Source of the DNA: Devosia equisanguinis
GTDB taxonomy: Bacteria; Pseudomonadota; Alphaproteobacteria; Rhizobiales; Hyphomicrobiaceae
Length of the DNA: 36,307 bases
Assembly: GCA_945862355.1 (NCBI GenBank)
Contig: CAMAYR010000018.1
Coordinates: 1-36,307 of the forward strand
Direction of reading: 5' to 3'
Each line of letters opens with the position of its first letter. Positions within the stretch are counted from its first letter, which is position 1. This document shows, piece after piece, positions 28,148-36,307 of the stretch. The translations under genes and the position numbers were made by a program. Below the pieces are notes generated by a model. It made no database searches. It was not told the origin of the DNA and saw nothing but the letters and a program-made list of their open reading frames with translations.

Positions 28148-29024
28148 CTGGGACACTGCTCTTGCGGCGGTGCTTGCTGTCCTCATCGTCGACGCGCGCG
28201 AGGTCGGCATCGAATACGATGCGCTCAGCTCCCGACAGCGCCACGAAGCGCTTGCCGCGCGCCCGGCCGATGAGAGTGAGGCCAGTTTTGCGGGCGAGCT
28301 CCACCCCCCAGGCCGTGAAACCCGACCGCGACACGAGAATGGGGATGCCCATCTTGACGGTCTTGATGACCATCTCGGAGGTGAGCCGGCCGGTCGTGTA
28401 GAAGATCTTGTCGTGCGCGGGGACGTTGTTGACGAGCATGTAGCCGGCGATCTTGTCGACAGCGTTGTGGCGGCCGACATCCTCCATGTAGACGAGCGGC
28501 CGGTCCTCCTCGCACAACACGCAGCCGTGGATGGCGCCTGCCTTGAGGTAGAGGCTCGGCTCGGTGTTGATCTTGCGGGTCAGTTGATAGAGCCAGGACG
28601 TGCGGATGCGCGCAGCCGGCGAAAGCTCTATCCTGTCGAACTCCTGCATCAGGTCGCCGAAAACGGTCCCTTGCGCGCAACCCGACGTCTGGATCTTTTT
28701 CTTGAGCTTGTCCTCGTAGTCGGTTTGCCGCGCCGTGCGCACGACGATCGTCTCGATCTCGGGCTCATAGTCGATGGCGGTGATCTCGTCGTCGGCGCGC
28801 AGCATGTTCTGGTTCAGGAGATAGCCCACGGCGAGCAGATCTGGATGGTCGCCGATCGTCATCATGGTGACGATCTCGCGCGCATTGAGGAACAGGGTCA
28901 GGGGCCGCTCGGTGACGACGGGCGTCACGATGGCGCGGCCGTCGTGATCGATGCCCTCCACGGCGACGGACAGACGGGGATCGTCGGGTGTCGGGCGAAC
29001 CGCGAATTGGGCGAGCTTTGTCAT
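28134..29024 (-). CDS. fdhD: Formate dehydrogenase sulfurtransferase FdhD
   Basis: A 296-residue protein that transfers sulfur from the cysteine desulfurase IscS to the Mo/W-bis-MGD cofactor of formate dehydrogenase. Conserved parts: TERPLTLFLN, the sulfur-carrier Cys116 in SGCAQGT, GAIHGCVLC, YMEDVGRHNAVDKIAG and TTGRLTSEMV. E. coli has a CxxC here; this protein keeps only the first Cys (C-A-Q-G), the one reported as essential. A GTGAGAAG site before the ATG at 29024 supports the start. It leads the mobA-mobB operon. No formate dehydrogenase subunit is in the window. Confidence 0.94.
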   Translation of the reverse strand: MTKLAQFAVRPTPDDPRLSVAVEGIDHDGRAIVTPVVTERPLTLFLNAREIVTMMTIGDHPDLLAVGYLLNQNMLRADDEITAIDYEPEIETIVVRTARQTDYEDKLKKKIQTSGCAQGTVFGDLMQEFDRIELSPAARIRTSWLYQLTRKINTEPSLYLKAGAIHGCVLCEEDRPLVYMEDVGRHNAVDKIAGYMLVNNVPAHDKIFYTTGRLTSEMVIKTVKMGIPILVSRSGFTAWGVELARKTGLTLIGRARGKRFVALSGAERIVFDADLARVDDEDSKHRRKSSVPDAEH

Positions 29025-29245
29025 CTTCTCACGGGGTTGCAGAACAACTCGGGATATAGCCGAGTGGTCGCCCTTCGGCAAATCGAGCGGCCTTGCAGGG
29101 AACGCGAGACCGATCTGCGGAGCATCACGATCTGCAACTTTGGTCGAGCGGCGAAGCGCGGGTGTGTGTGTATGATCGCTGAGGACGTATAGCTGATCGG
29201 GACAGAACCGGCTATGCAGCTTGCGAGTTGGAGGTCATCTGCTGA

Positions 29246-30421
<1,176 letters not shown>

Positions 30422-30806
30422 GCTGTGCACCATCCGGTTGCAGTCGGACGAGGGGGCTGGCGCAAGCTGGCCCTTTCGCACATCTGGCGCATGACTGGCT
30501 CGAATATCTGGCTCGAATATCTGGCTCGAATGTCCGGGGTCGCGGTTCCGTCGGACCTCGATGCTCCCACCCTCGACGTCGCGGCAGCCCTTGATTGGTG
30601 GCTGGGCCGAACTGCTGCGGGCCGTCCATGGCACGTTGCCATTGGACAGCCTAAGCGGATGCAGCGATCCGGAGAAATCCCGGAGCCAAGGCTGGCCCGC
30701 CTTCGCGGACCACGACGGGTGTTGGGCCAAGTATACCGAGTTGGCGCAGATGTCGGGGCAATCATGTCCCCGGAACCGTCGTGATGACGGCTACGCGAGG
30801 TCGGGG
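30422..30806. other. 385-bp stretch with triple 13-bp repeat, no clear gene
   Basis: Between the broken TRAP gene and pyrE (convergent). Open frames of about 100 codons exist on both strands, but none resembles a protein I know and all overlap each other. A 13-bp unit repeated three times lies at 30496-30534. No terminator with a T-run is apparent. Confidence 0.4.
30496..30534. repeat. 13-bp tandem repeat, three units
   Basis: The unit tggctcgaatatc occurs at 30496-30508 and 30509-30521, and as tggctcgaatgtc at 30522-30534 (one change). It is immediately 3' of the TRAP pseudogene, outside supported genes. The unit length is not a multiple of three, which argues against a coding role. Confidence 0.85.
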
Positions 30807-31367
30807 CTATTTGAAATCCTCGATGGTCAGGATGGCCCGAAAGGCGAGCTTCGCAGCAGCGAAGTTCTCAACGGCGCCCTCGTCGCGGTCGACGATGGTG
30901 ACGACGCAGGCGATTTCCGCGCCGTCCTTGCGCGCGGCCTCGATGGCCTTCATCGAGGAGCCGCCGGTGGTGGTGACATCCTCGACGATGATAACGCGCT
31001 TGCCGGAAAGGCTCTCACCGGGTGCGAGGCCTTCAACGAGCTTCTCGGTGCCGTGATCCTTGGGCGTCTTGCGCACGAAGAATGCGGGGAGCCGTCGGCC
31101 GCGAGCGTGGCCCGCCACCGCAATTGCAGTCGCCAGGGGGACTGCACCCATTTCCAGCCCGCCTACGTAGTCGGCGGGCACGTCGGCTATTGCGTCGAGC
31201 ACGAGCTCGCCGATCAGGTGGGCGCCCTCTGGGTCGAGCATCGTCGGCTTCATGTTGAAGTAGAAATTGGAGGTTCGGCCCGAGGCGAGCTTCACGCTGC
31301 CGCCGGTGCTGAAGGAGCGCGCGCGGACGATGTCACGCAGGCGGGTGCGGCTTTCGGTGTTCGGCAT
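30807..31367 (-). CDS. pyrE: Orotate phosphoribosyltransferase
   Basis: A 186-residue type-I phosphoribosyltransferase that makes OMP from orotate and PRPP. The PRPP-binding signature is [14 protein letters not shown] near residue 125-138. Upstream come [31 protein letters not shown] and the mobile-loop [15 protein letters not shown] with its catalytic Lys residues. An AGGAAG site about 7 bases before the ATG supports the start. It is monocistronic as far as can be seen, separated from pyrC in this window by other operons. Appears intact. Confidence 0.96.
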   Translation of the reverse strand: MPNTESRTRLRDIVRARSFSTGGSVKLASGRTSNFYFNMKPTMLDPEGAHLIGELVLDAIADVPADYVGGLEMGAVPLATAIAVAGHARGRRLPAFFVRKTPKDHGTEKLVEGLAPGESLSGKRVIIVEDVTTTGGSSMKAIEAARKDGAEIACVVTIVDRDEGAVENFAAAKLAFRAILTIEDFK

Positions 31368-31537
31368 GTGGCGCTTCCTGGAGCTCGAGGTGTCGGCATC
31401 TGCAACCCGTTCACGCCAAATGGGTGGGTCGTGTCAAGGGGATCTCGGAACTGGAATGTTGATGGCGCAGGTGCTGAAAGGCTTGTATCAGATGGCGCCC
31501 TCGTGTCTTGCAACGCGCGTCGAAGAAAGGTCCCGCG

Positions 31538-32221
31538 ATGTTCAATCCCGAAAGCCCGCCGGAGTTGTCCGTCACGCGCTGGATAAACACGCGTCAACCG
31601 CTGTCGCTCAAAGCGCTCGAGGGCAAGGTCGTGATGGTGATGGCCTTCCAGATGCTGTGCCGTGGGTGCGTCGAGCATGGCCTGCCGCAGGCGAGGAAGG
31701 TCGCAGAGCAGTTCAGCGACGATGAGGTCGTCGTGATCGGCTTGCACAGCGTGTTCGAGCATCACGCGGTCATGACGCCGGCGGCGCTCGAAGCGTTCAT
31801 GCACGAGTACGGCTGGCCGTTTCCGGTGGCGATCGACACGCCGGCTGCGGAAGATGCGGGCGGACTTCCCGCTACGATGAAGGCCTACGAGATGCGGGGA
31901 ACGCCGACGATCCTGCTGTTCGATCGCCAGGGGCGATTGCGGCGGCACTATTTCGGCCATGTCGAGGATATGCGGCTATCGGCCGAGCTGATGGGGCTTG
32001 CCATCGAAGATGCCGAGGCGCCTCGGGAGGCCTCTGTCGCGCTCGAGCGGCGGATGCACGCCACGCTGCTCGATCCGCACGCCCAGCATCATCATGGGCA
32101 TGATCACGATCATGATCATGAGCATGGGGAAGGCTGCGGGTGCGACCACGATCATGGCCACGATCATGGCCACGATCATGCTCATGGCCATGATCACGAC
32201 CACAAAGCCACGCAGAAGTAG
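31538..32221 (+). CDS. Thioredoxin-fold redoxin with His-rich metal-binding tail
   Basis: A 227-residue protein. Residues 1 to about 160 form a thioredoxin-like (TlpA/peroxiredoxin-type) domain: the active-site CRGC (C41, C44) after VVMVMAFQML, and the cis-Pro loop MRGTPTILLFD (P123). Residues 181-222 form a tail of alternating His and Asp/Gly with 19 His and a CGC pair (C200, C202). Such tails bind Ni, Zn or Cu in HypB, SlyD and ZIP-type proteins. No signal peptide is seen, so it is probably cytoplasmic, where it could couple thiol redox chemistry with metal buffering. A GAAAGG site precedes the ATG. It is monocistronic. Confidence 0.87.
   Translation: MFNPESPPELSVTRWINTRQPLSLKALEGKVVMVMAFQMLCRGCVEHGLPQARKVAEQFSDDEVVVIGLHSVFEHHAVMTPAALEAFMHEYGWPFPVAIDTPAAEDAGGLPATMKAYEMRGTPTILLFDRQGRLRRHYFGHVEDMRLSAELMGLAIEDAEAPREASVALERRMHATLLDPHAQHHHGHDHDHDHEHGEGCGCDHDHGHDHGHDHAHGHDHDHKATQK
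32085..32210 (+). repeat. Low-complexity His/Asp codon repeat
   Basis: The His-rich tail is coded by simple repeats of catgatcac/catgaccac type, including three near-identical runs of ccacgatcatgg at about 32146-32180. The run is in frame and inside the gene. It is prone to slippage, so tail length probably differs among strains. Confidence 0.8.
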
Positions 32222-32239
32222 ATCTTCGAGGAGCGGCTT

Positions 32240-32671
32240 CTATCTGCCGCCAGGGGCATGGCGCGGCAGGCGGTTCTGCAACGCCCTCGCGAGATCGTCG
32301 GTGCCCAGGCGGCCGTGCTGGAACCAGATGCTGCGGCCGTCCTCGGCCTCGATCAGGAATCCGTCGAGGCTGCGCAAATAGGTGAACCCGACGACTTCCC
32401 GCCACGAGATCCGCACGACGCCAGCGAGCGGGGAAACGTAGGTCAGGCCGCGCTCGTCGCAGTACACCTCGACGAGAAACACTTGATAGGTCAGCGCCAG
32501 CCACAGCCCCAGCACGATGTAGGGGACGAGGCTGTGCCATTCTGCGGCCGGTATGCCACCGCTCCAGACCAGCCAACCCACTGAGATCGGCGCCACGATC
32601 AAGGCCGCGCTCGCGAGCCGGATCCATAGTGGAAACCGCATTGGTACGAAGCTGGGCTCAGAATTTGTCAT
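32240..32671 (-). CDS. Small membrane protein with PH-like domain
   Basis: A 143-residue protein with two transmembrane segments (about 13-35 and 46-70) followed by a ~70-residue cytosolic part (YCDERGLTYVSPLAGVVRISWREVVGF, then GFLIEAEDGRSIWFQ split by short strands). This resembles bacterial PH (bPH2/YdbS-like) domains in membrane proteins. The function of that group is mostly unknown. It is convergent with the redoxin gene with an 18-bp gap. An internal ATG at codon 11 is a possible alternative start. Confidence 0.72.
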   Translation of the reverse strand: MTNSEPSFVPMRFPLWIRLASAALIVAPISVGWLVWSGGIPAAEWHSLVPYIVLGLWLALTYQVFLVEVYCDERGLTYVSPLAGVVRISWREVVGFTYLRSLDGFLIEAEDGRSIWFQHGRLGTDDLARALQNRLPRHAPGGR

Positions 32672-32773
32672 GGCAGGACCTGCAACTCGGGGTGACGCCT
32701 TCAGGGTGGGCCGAAGATGGCAGACGGCGGCTAATGGCGGGTGAACATCGGTTATCGACCATCGGCAAGAGGC

Positions 32774-33409
32774 TCAGCCGAGGCCAGGCGGCGTGACCCG
32801 GCGCAGCGTGAGGTTGATACGGCCGCCCCACGGTACGAGGTCCGAGCTGCCCGGATGGATGCGATCCAGGCCGTGGTAGGCGAGGCGGGCATCGCCCGCC
32901 AGGACCACGATATCGCCGGATCCGAGGGTGATGCGCTGCTTGGGGTCGGCTCTGCGGGGACCACCGATATGGAAAACCGCGGTATCGCCCAGAGATACGG
33001 AGACGACGGGGGCAGCCATATCCTGCTCGTCGGCGTCGATATGGCTGCCGAGCCGAGTGCCTGCCTCGTAATGGTTCACGAGGCAGGCTTGGGGCGGGGC
33101 TGCATAGCCGGCGACCTCCATCCAAAGGTCGAGGAGGCCGGCGGGCAGAGCTGGCCATGGCTTGCCGGTCTGAGGGTGGTTTGGTTGATAGCGGTAACCG
33201 CCCGTCCGGTCGGAGATCCAGCCGAGGGAACCGCAATTGGTCATGCGGACCGAGAACGGTTTGCCAGTGCGCGGCATGGCCGGGCGGTAAAATGGCGCAG
33301 CGGCCACGATATCCACGACGGCGCGCATCAGGCTGGCTTGGCGCTTTTTGCTCAGATAGCCGGGAAGGTGGCGAAACCCACTTGGGAATGCTGCATTGTC
33401 GCGGGGCAT
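32774..33409 (-). CDS. alkB: Alkylated DNA repair dioxygenase
   Basis: A 211-residue Fe(II)/2-oxoglutarate dioxygenase that oxidatively removes 1-methyladenine and 3-methylcytosine lesions. The iron site is H123 and D125 (GSHIDADE) with H179 (AYHGLDRI); R197 and R203 (GRINLTLRR) are the 2-oxoglutarate and substrate arginines. The nucleotide-recognition lid contains [10 protein letters not shown] and RYQPN. Length is close to E. coli AlkB (216). It is divergent from dnaK, with 263 bp between the starts. No ada gene is seen nearby. Confidence 0.95.
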   Translation of the reverse strand: MPRDNAAFPSGFRHLPGYLSKKRQASLMRAVVDIVAAAPFYRPAMPRTGKPFSVRMTNCGSLGWISDRTGGYRYQPNHPQTGKPWPALPAGLLDLWMEVAGYAAPPQACLVNHYEAGTRLGSHIDADEQDMAAPVVSVSLGDTAVFHIGGPRRADPKQRITLGSGDIVVLAGDARLAYHGLDRIHPGSSDLVPWGGRINLTLRRVTPPGLG

Positions 33410-33508
33410 GGACGGTCGTCCTCCTCGGGGCGGCGACGGCGTGGCGGGCTTCAGGCGCGACGCCTCACGAGCGTGTCGTTTTTACACCGGCCAGAAGTAC
33501 CAATGCCG

Positions 33509-33536
33509 TTGAAGGGAATTATCCCCCCGCCTATAT
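33509..33536 (+). promoter_or_regulatory. Candidate heat-shock (RpoH) promoter of dnaK
   Basis: TTGAAG at 33509-33514 and CTATAT at 33531-33536, separated by 16 bp with a C-rich run (CCCCCCGC) just before the -10 box. This resembles the sigma-32 pattern cTTGAA and CCCCATaT as used in alphaproteobacteria. It lies about 140 bp before the dnaK ATG. I did not see a CIRCE element in the leader. Confidence 0.5.
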
Positions 33537-33672
33537 ACCGGCGGTAGTCGACTGTAGGGAAATGGGGACCGCCCCGTCATTGCCCGCCCGGTGCTCCCGG
33601 GCTGACGACGGGCTCGAGACGCCGTTATGCCGGGTCTCCGGCGGTTTGCCGCAACGAAAAGGAACTTGGATT

Positions 33673-35613
33673 ATGAGCAAGGTCATCGGTATCGACCTCG
33701 GCACGACCAATTCGTGCGTGGCCGTCATGGAAGGCAACACGCCGAAGGTCATCATCAATGCCGAGGGCTTGAACACGACGCCCTCGATCGTGGCATTCAC
33801 GACGGATGGGGAGCGGCTCGTCGGTTTGCCCGCCAAGCGTCAGGCCGTGACCAACCCGTCCAATACGTTTTTCGCCATCAAGCGGCTGATCGGTCGTCGC
33901 TTCGACGAGGCCAACGTCCAGCGCGACAAGAAGCTCGTGCCGTTTCAGATCGTCAAGGGCGGCACCGGCGACGCGTGGGTGGAAGCGCACGGCAAGCAAT
34001 ATTCCCCTTCGCAGGTATCTGGTTTCATCCTGCAGAAGATGAAGGAGACCGCCGAGGCGTACCTCGGCCATCCTGTGACGCAGGCCGTGATTACCGTGCC
34101 GGCCTATTTCAACGATGCCCAGCGCCAGGCGACGAAGGATGCAGGCCGCATCGCGGGCCTGGAGGTGCTGCGCATCATCAATGAGCCGACGGCGGCAGCG
34201 CTCGCCTATGGCCTCGACAAGAAGACGGCGGCCAAGACGATCGCGGTCTACGACCTGGGCGGTGGCACGTTCGACGTGTCCGTGCTCGAGATCGGCGACG
34301 GTGTGTTCGAGGTCAAGTCGACCAATGGCGACACGCATCTGGGCGGCGAGGACTTCGATCTGCGGCTCGTGGAGTACTTCGCCAGCGAGTTCAAGAAGGA
34401 GAACGGGATCGACCTGACGAAGGACAAGCTCGCCCTCCAGCGCCTCAAGGAGGCGGCCGAGAAGGCCAAGATCGAGCTTTCGTCCGCGTCTCAGACAGAG
34501 GTCAACCTGCCGTTCATCACGGCCGACGCGACCGGTCCCAAGCACCTCACGATGAAGCTCACCCGCGCCAAGCTCGAGAGCCTCGTCGACGACCTCATTG
34601 CAAAGACCAAGAACCCCTGCATTCAGGCGCTCAAGGACGCCGGGCTGAAGGCGGCCGAGATCGACGAGGTGGTGCTCGTCGGGGGCATGACGCGGATGCC
34701 GAAGGTGCAGCAACTGGTCAAGGAGCTGTTCGGTAAGGAGCCACACAAGGGCGTCAATCCCGACGAGGTGGTGGCCGTCGGTGCGGCCATCCAGGGCGGC
34801 GTGCTGAAGGGTGACGTCAAGGACGTGCTGCTGCTCGACGTGACGCCGCTGTCGCTCGGCATCGAGACGCTGGGGGGTGTGTTCACCCGGCTGATCGAGC
34901 GCAACACCACGATCCCGACCAAGAAGAGCCAGGTCTTCTCCACGGCCGAGGACGGCCAGACGGCGGTGACGATCAAGGTGTTCCAGGGCGAACGCGAGAT
35001 GGCAGTCGACAACAAGTCGCTCGGGCTGTTCAATCTCGAGGGTATTCCGCCGTCGCCGCGCGGTATGCCGCAGATCGAGGTCACATTCGACATCGACGCC
35101 AACGGTATCGTCAATGTTTCCGCGCGCGACAAGCAGACTGCCAAGGAGCAGTCGATCCGCATTCAGGCCTCCGGCGGTCTCTCCGAACAGGAGATCGAGC
35201 AGATGGTCAAGGACGCGGAGGTGCACGCCAGCGACGACAAGGCCCGCCGCGAGATGGTGGAGATCCGCAACTCGCTCGAGGCGCTCGCACATTCCACCGA
35301 GAAATCGCTGGCTGAAAACGGCGACAAGGTGTCGGAAGCGGTGAAGACCGAAGTCGAGGCTGCCATCGCTGGCGCGCGCGAGGCACTGAAGTCGGAGGAC
35401 ACCGACAAGGCGAAGGCGGCTATGGAAACGCTGAGCCACGCCGCCATGAAGATCGGCGAGGCAGTCTATGGCGCTCAGGCGCAGCCCGGCGGCCCCTCCG
35501 ATGCCGACATGGGTGGGGCTGGCGCTGACGCCGGCTCCGCGAAGTCGGGTGGCGGCGAGAAGGTCGTCGACGCCGACTTCGAAGAGGTCAAGGACGACAA
35601 GAAAAAGGCTTGA
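33673..35613 (+). CDS. dnaK: Molecular chaperone DnaK (Hsp70)
   Basis: A 646-residue cytoplasmic ATP-driven chaperone working with DnaJ and GrpE in folding and heat-shock control. ATPase-domain marks: [53 protein letters not shown] and the [13 protein letters not shown] motif. The substrate-binding domain follows ([14 protein letters not shown]), then a helical lid and an Ala/Gly-rich tail that ends in an acidic EEVKDD pattern. Length is typical. An AAAAGGAA site precedes the ATG at 33673; the frame is open upstream but that region has no DnaK character. A strong terminator lies directly after the stop. Confidence 0.98.
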   Translation: MSKVIGIDLGTTNSCVAVMEGNTPKVIINAEGLNTTPSIVAFTTDGERLVGLPAKRQAVTNPSNTFFAIKRLIGRRFDEANVQRDKKLVPFQIVKGGTGDAWVEAHGKQYSPSQVSGFILQKMKETAEAYLGHPVTQAVITVPAYFNDAQRQATKDAGRIAGLEVLRIINEPTAAALAYGLDKKTAAKTIAVYDLGGGTFDVSVLEIGDGVFEVKSTNGDTHLGGEDFDLRLVEYFASEFKKENGIDLTKDKLALQRLKEAAEKAKIELSSASQTEVNLPFITADATGPKHLTMKLTRAKLESLVDDLIAKTKNPCIQALKDAGLKAAEIDEVVLVGGMTRMPKVQQLVKELFGKEPHKGVNPDEVVAVGAAIQGGVLKGDVKDVLLLDVTPLSLGIETLGGVFTRLIERNTTIPTKKSQVFSTAEDGQTAVTIKVFQGEREMAVDNKSLGLFNLEGIPPSPRGMPQIEVTFDIDANGIVNVSARDKQTAKEQSIRIQASGGLSEQEIEQMVKDAEVHASDDKARREMVEIRNSLEALAHSTEKSLAENGDKVSEAVKTEVEAAIAGAREALKSEDTDKAKAAMETLSHAAMKIGEAVYGAQAQPGGPSDADMGGAGADAGSAKSGGGEKVVDADFEEVKDDKKKA

Positions 35614-35622
35614 TGCCTTCCG

Positions 35623-35654
35623 GGGGCAGTGCCGGGACGGTGCTGCCCCTTTTT
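35623..35654 (+). terminator. Intrinsic terminator after dnaK
   Basis: An 11-bp stem (GGGGCAGTGCC pairing with GGTGCTGCCCC, with two G-U pairs) and a 5-base loop, followed by five T residues. It begins 9 bases after the dnaK stop and must reduce readthrough into dnaJ. Confidence 0.88.
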
Positions 35655-35917
35655 ACGGCGCGAGTTGCGCCGGCTCGTCCTGGGCACTTCGTCCTCGAGG
35701 TCATTCTTGCTACAACGCCTGCAAGCATCCTGGCGCGATTCGGGTATGATCCCGGCGGCAGCCGGTCGATCGCGGTTGTCGACTGCGCGGTCGAGCTTCG
35801 CGGCGAAACGGATCGGGGCGTTCGGACTGGCGGGCAATTCTGCGCTGCAGCGCGTGCTGCAGGTTCGAAAGGTCGACGCCTTGATCAAGGTAATTGCTAA
35901 CCCGGGCGGGCGCTGAC
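35655..35917. other. dnaK-dnaJ intergenic region
   Basis: The space between the dnaK terminator and dnaJ start (263 bp). Open frames exist on both strands but none looks like a protein. A dnaJ promoter may lie here, because the terminator precedes it; no clear -35/-10 pair was found. A GGGCGGG stretch at about 35904-35910 lies before the dnaJ ATG. Confidence 0.45.
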
Positions 35918-36307
35918 ATGAGCAAGCGCGATTATTACGACGTTCTAGGCGTCCAGCGGGGCGCCACCGATCAGGACCTGAAATCTGCTTTTCGAAAATT
36001 TGCCAAGGAGTTCCACCCCGATCGCAATCCTGGCGACAAGGGCGCGGAGCAGAAGTTCAAGGATGTCAGCGAGGCCTACGAGGTCCTCAAGGATCCCCAG
36101 AAGCGGGCAGCTTACGATCAGTTCGGGCACGCCGCTTTCGAGCAGGGCAGTGGGGGACGGGGAGGACAAGGGGGCTTCGGTCCGGATTTCGCGGCCTCGA
36201 TGTCCGATATTTTCGAGGACCTGTTCGGCGACTTCATGGGGCAGCGGCGCGGCCGTCAGCGCCAGGGGCGCGAGCGTGGTGCTGATCTTCGTTTCAACCT
36301 GGAGATC
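35918..36307 (+). CDS. dnaJ: Chaperone DnaJ, 5' part
   Basis: The first 130 codons of DnaJ, cut by the right window edge. The J domain (about 1-70: [27 protein letters not shown] with the HPD motif that stimulates Dna[18 protein letters not shown]) is followed by the Gly/Phe-rich linker ([25 protein letters not shown]). The zinc-finger part would follow beyond the edge. The ATG matches the family N terminus exactly. It follows dnaK in the usual order. Confidence 0.96.
   Translation, partial: MSKRDYYDVLGVQRGATDQDLKSAFRKFAKEFHPDRNPGDKGAEQKFKDVSEAYEVLKDPQKRAAYDQFGHAAFEQGSGGRGGQGGFGPDFAASMSDIFEDLFGDFMGQRRGRQRQGRERGADLRFNLEI

Noticed and set aside
30425-30784. 119-codon frame after the TRAP gene
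   Set aside because: Its composition changes through the 13-bp repeats, it overlaps other equally open frames, and it matches no known family.
32085-32210. Possible CRISPR-like or satellite array
   Set aside because: The repeats are in-frame His/Asp codons of a protein tail; there are no spacers of constant length.
33625-35439. 604-codon open frame antisense to dnaK
   Set aside because: It mirrors the codon structure of dnaK in high-GC DNA and has a His/Leu/Arg-rich composition with no family resemblance.
35629-35916. Small gene between dnaK and dnaJ
   Set aside because: It would start inside the terminator stem, and its translation is Arg/Ala-rich without any family features.

Overview
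The window looks like chromosomal DNA of an alphaproteobacterium, most likely of the Hyphomicrobiales (Rhizobiales). This is inferred from uniformly high GC, a NadQ-type NAD regulator, orphan tricarboxylate-transporter (TctC/Bug) binding proteins, an fdhD-mobA-mobB cluster, a single-chain methylmalonyl-CoA mutase and dnaK-dnaJ in alphaproteobacterial style. No species can be named from the sequence alone. Almost all of it is dense, ordinary bacterial coding sequence on both strands; only the first ~3.2 kb has an accessory character.

Layout. 1-3233: a divergent pair (PhyH-type dioxygenase, NodB/PuuE-type deacetylase), then a decayed IS256-family transposase next to the 3' end of a tRNA-Val(CAC) gene, which is a possible integration boundary. 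3376-9896: a TctC binding protein, an oxalate/formate-antiporter-like MFS carrier, a small secreted protein, a DHA3-type MFS exporter and methylmalonyl-CoA mutase. 10096-12534: a small Cys-rich secreted protein, DNA polymerase III chi (holC) and an O-antigen-ligase-like membrane protein. 12512-15555 (minus): thymidylate synthase, a CPBP-type membrane protease coupled to the gene before it, and dihydroorotase. 15641-17762: a tightly overlapping trio ygfZ - tag - HD phosphohydrolase (Fe-S maintenance, alkyl-base repair, nucleotide hydrolysis). 17909-21784: a NadQ-like regulator with a degenerate Nudix box, a secreted ankyrin protein, a second orphan TctC protein and a secreted unknown.

21818-26201: a YhiN-like flavoprotein, an alpha/beta hydrolase, a class III sirtuin and a SAM methyltransferase. 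26122-29024 (minus): fdhD-mobA-mobB plus a degenerate subtilisin-fold protein, all overlapping. This looks like a molybdenum-cofactor/formate-dehydrogenase maturation operon with an unexpected last gene. 29309-30421: a Tat-exported TRAP binding protein interrupted by one in-frame TAA. 30807-33409: pyrE, a thioredoxin-fold protein with a His-rich tail, a PH-like membrane protein and AlkB. 33673 to the right edge: dnaK and the start of dnaJ, separated by a strong intrinsic terminator.

Several themes recur. Pyrimidine and dTMP supply (pyrC, pyrE, thyA) and alkylation repair (tag, alkB) are scattered among several operons. Import of organic acids is represented only by solute-binding proteins (two TctC, one broken DctP), with no membrane subunits nearby. 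I did not find a clear new multi-gene defence or biosynthetic system. The best candidates for novelty are the pseudo-subtilase in the Moco operon, the His-tailed thioredoxin-like protein, the non-canonical metal-binding motif in the dihydroorotase and the interrupted TRAP receptor.
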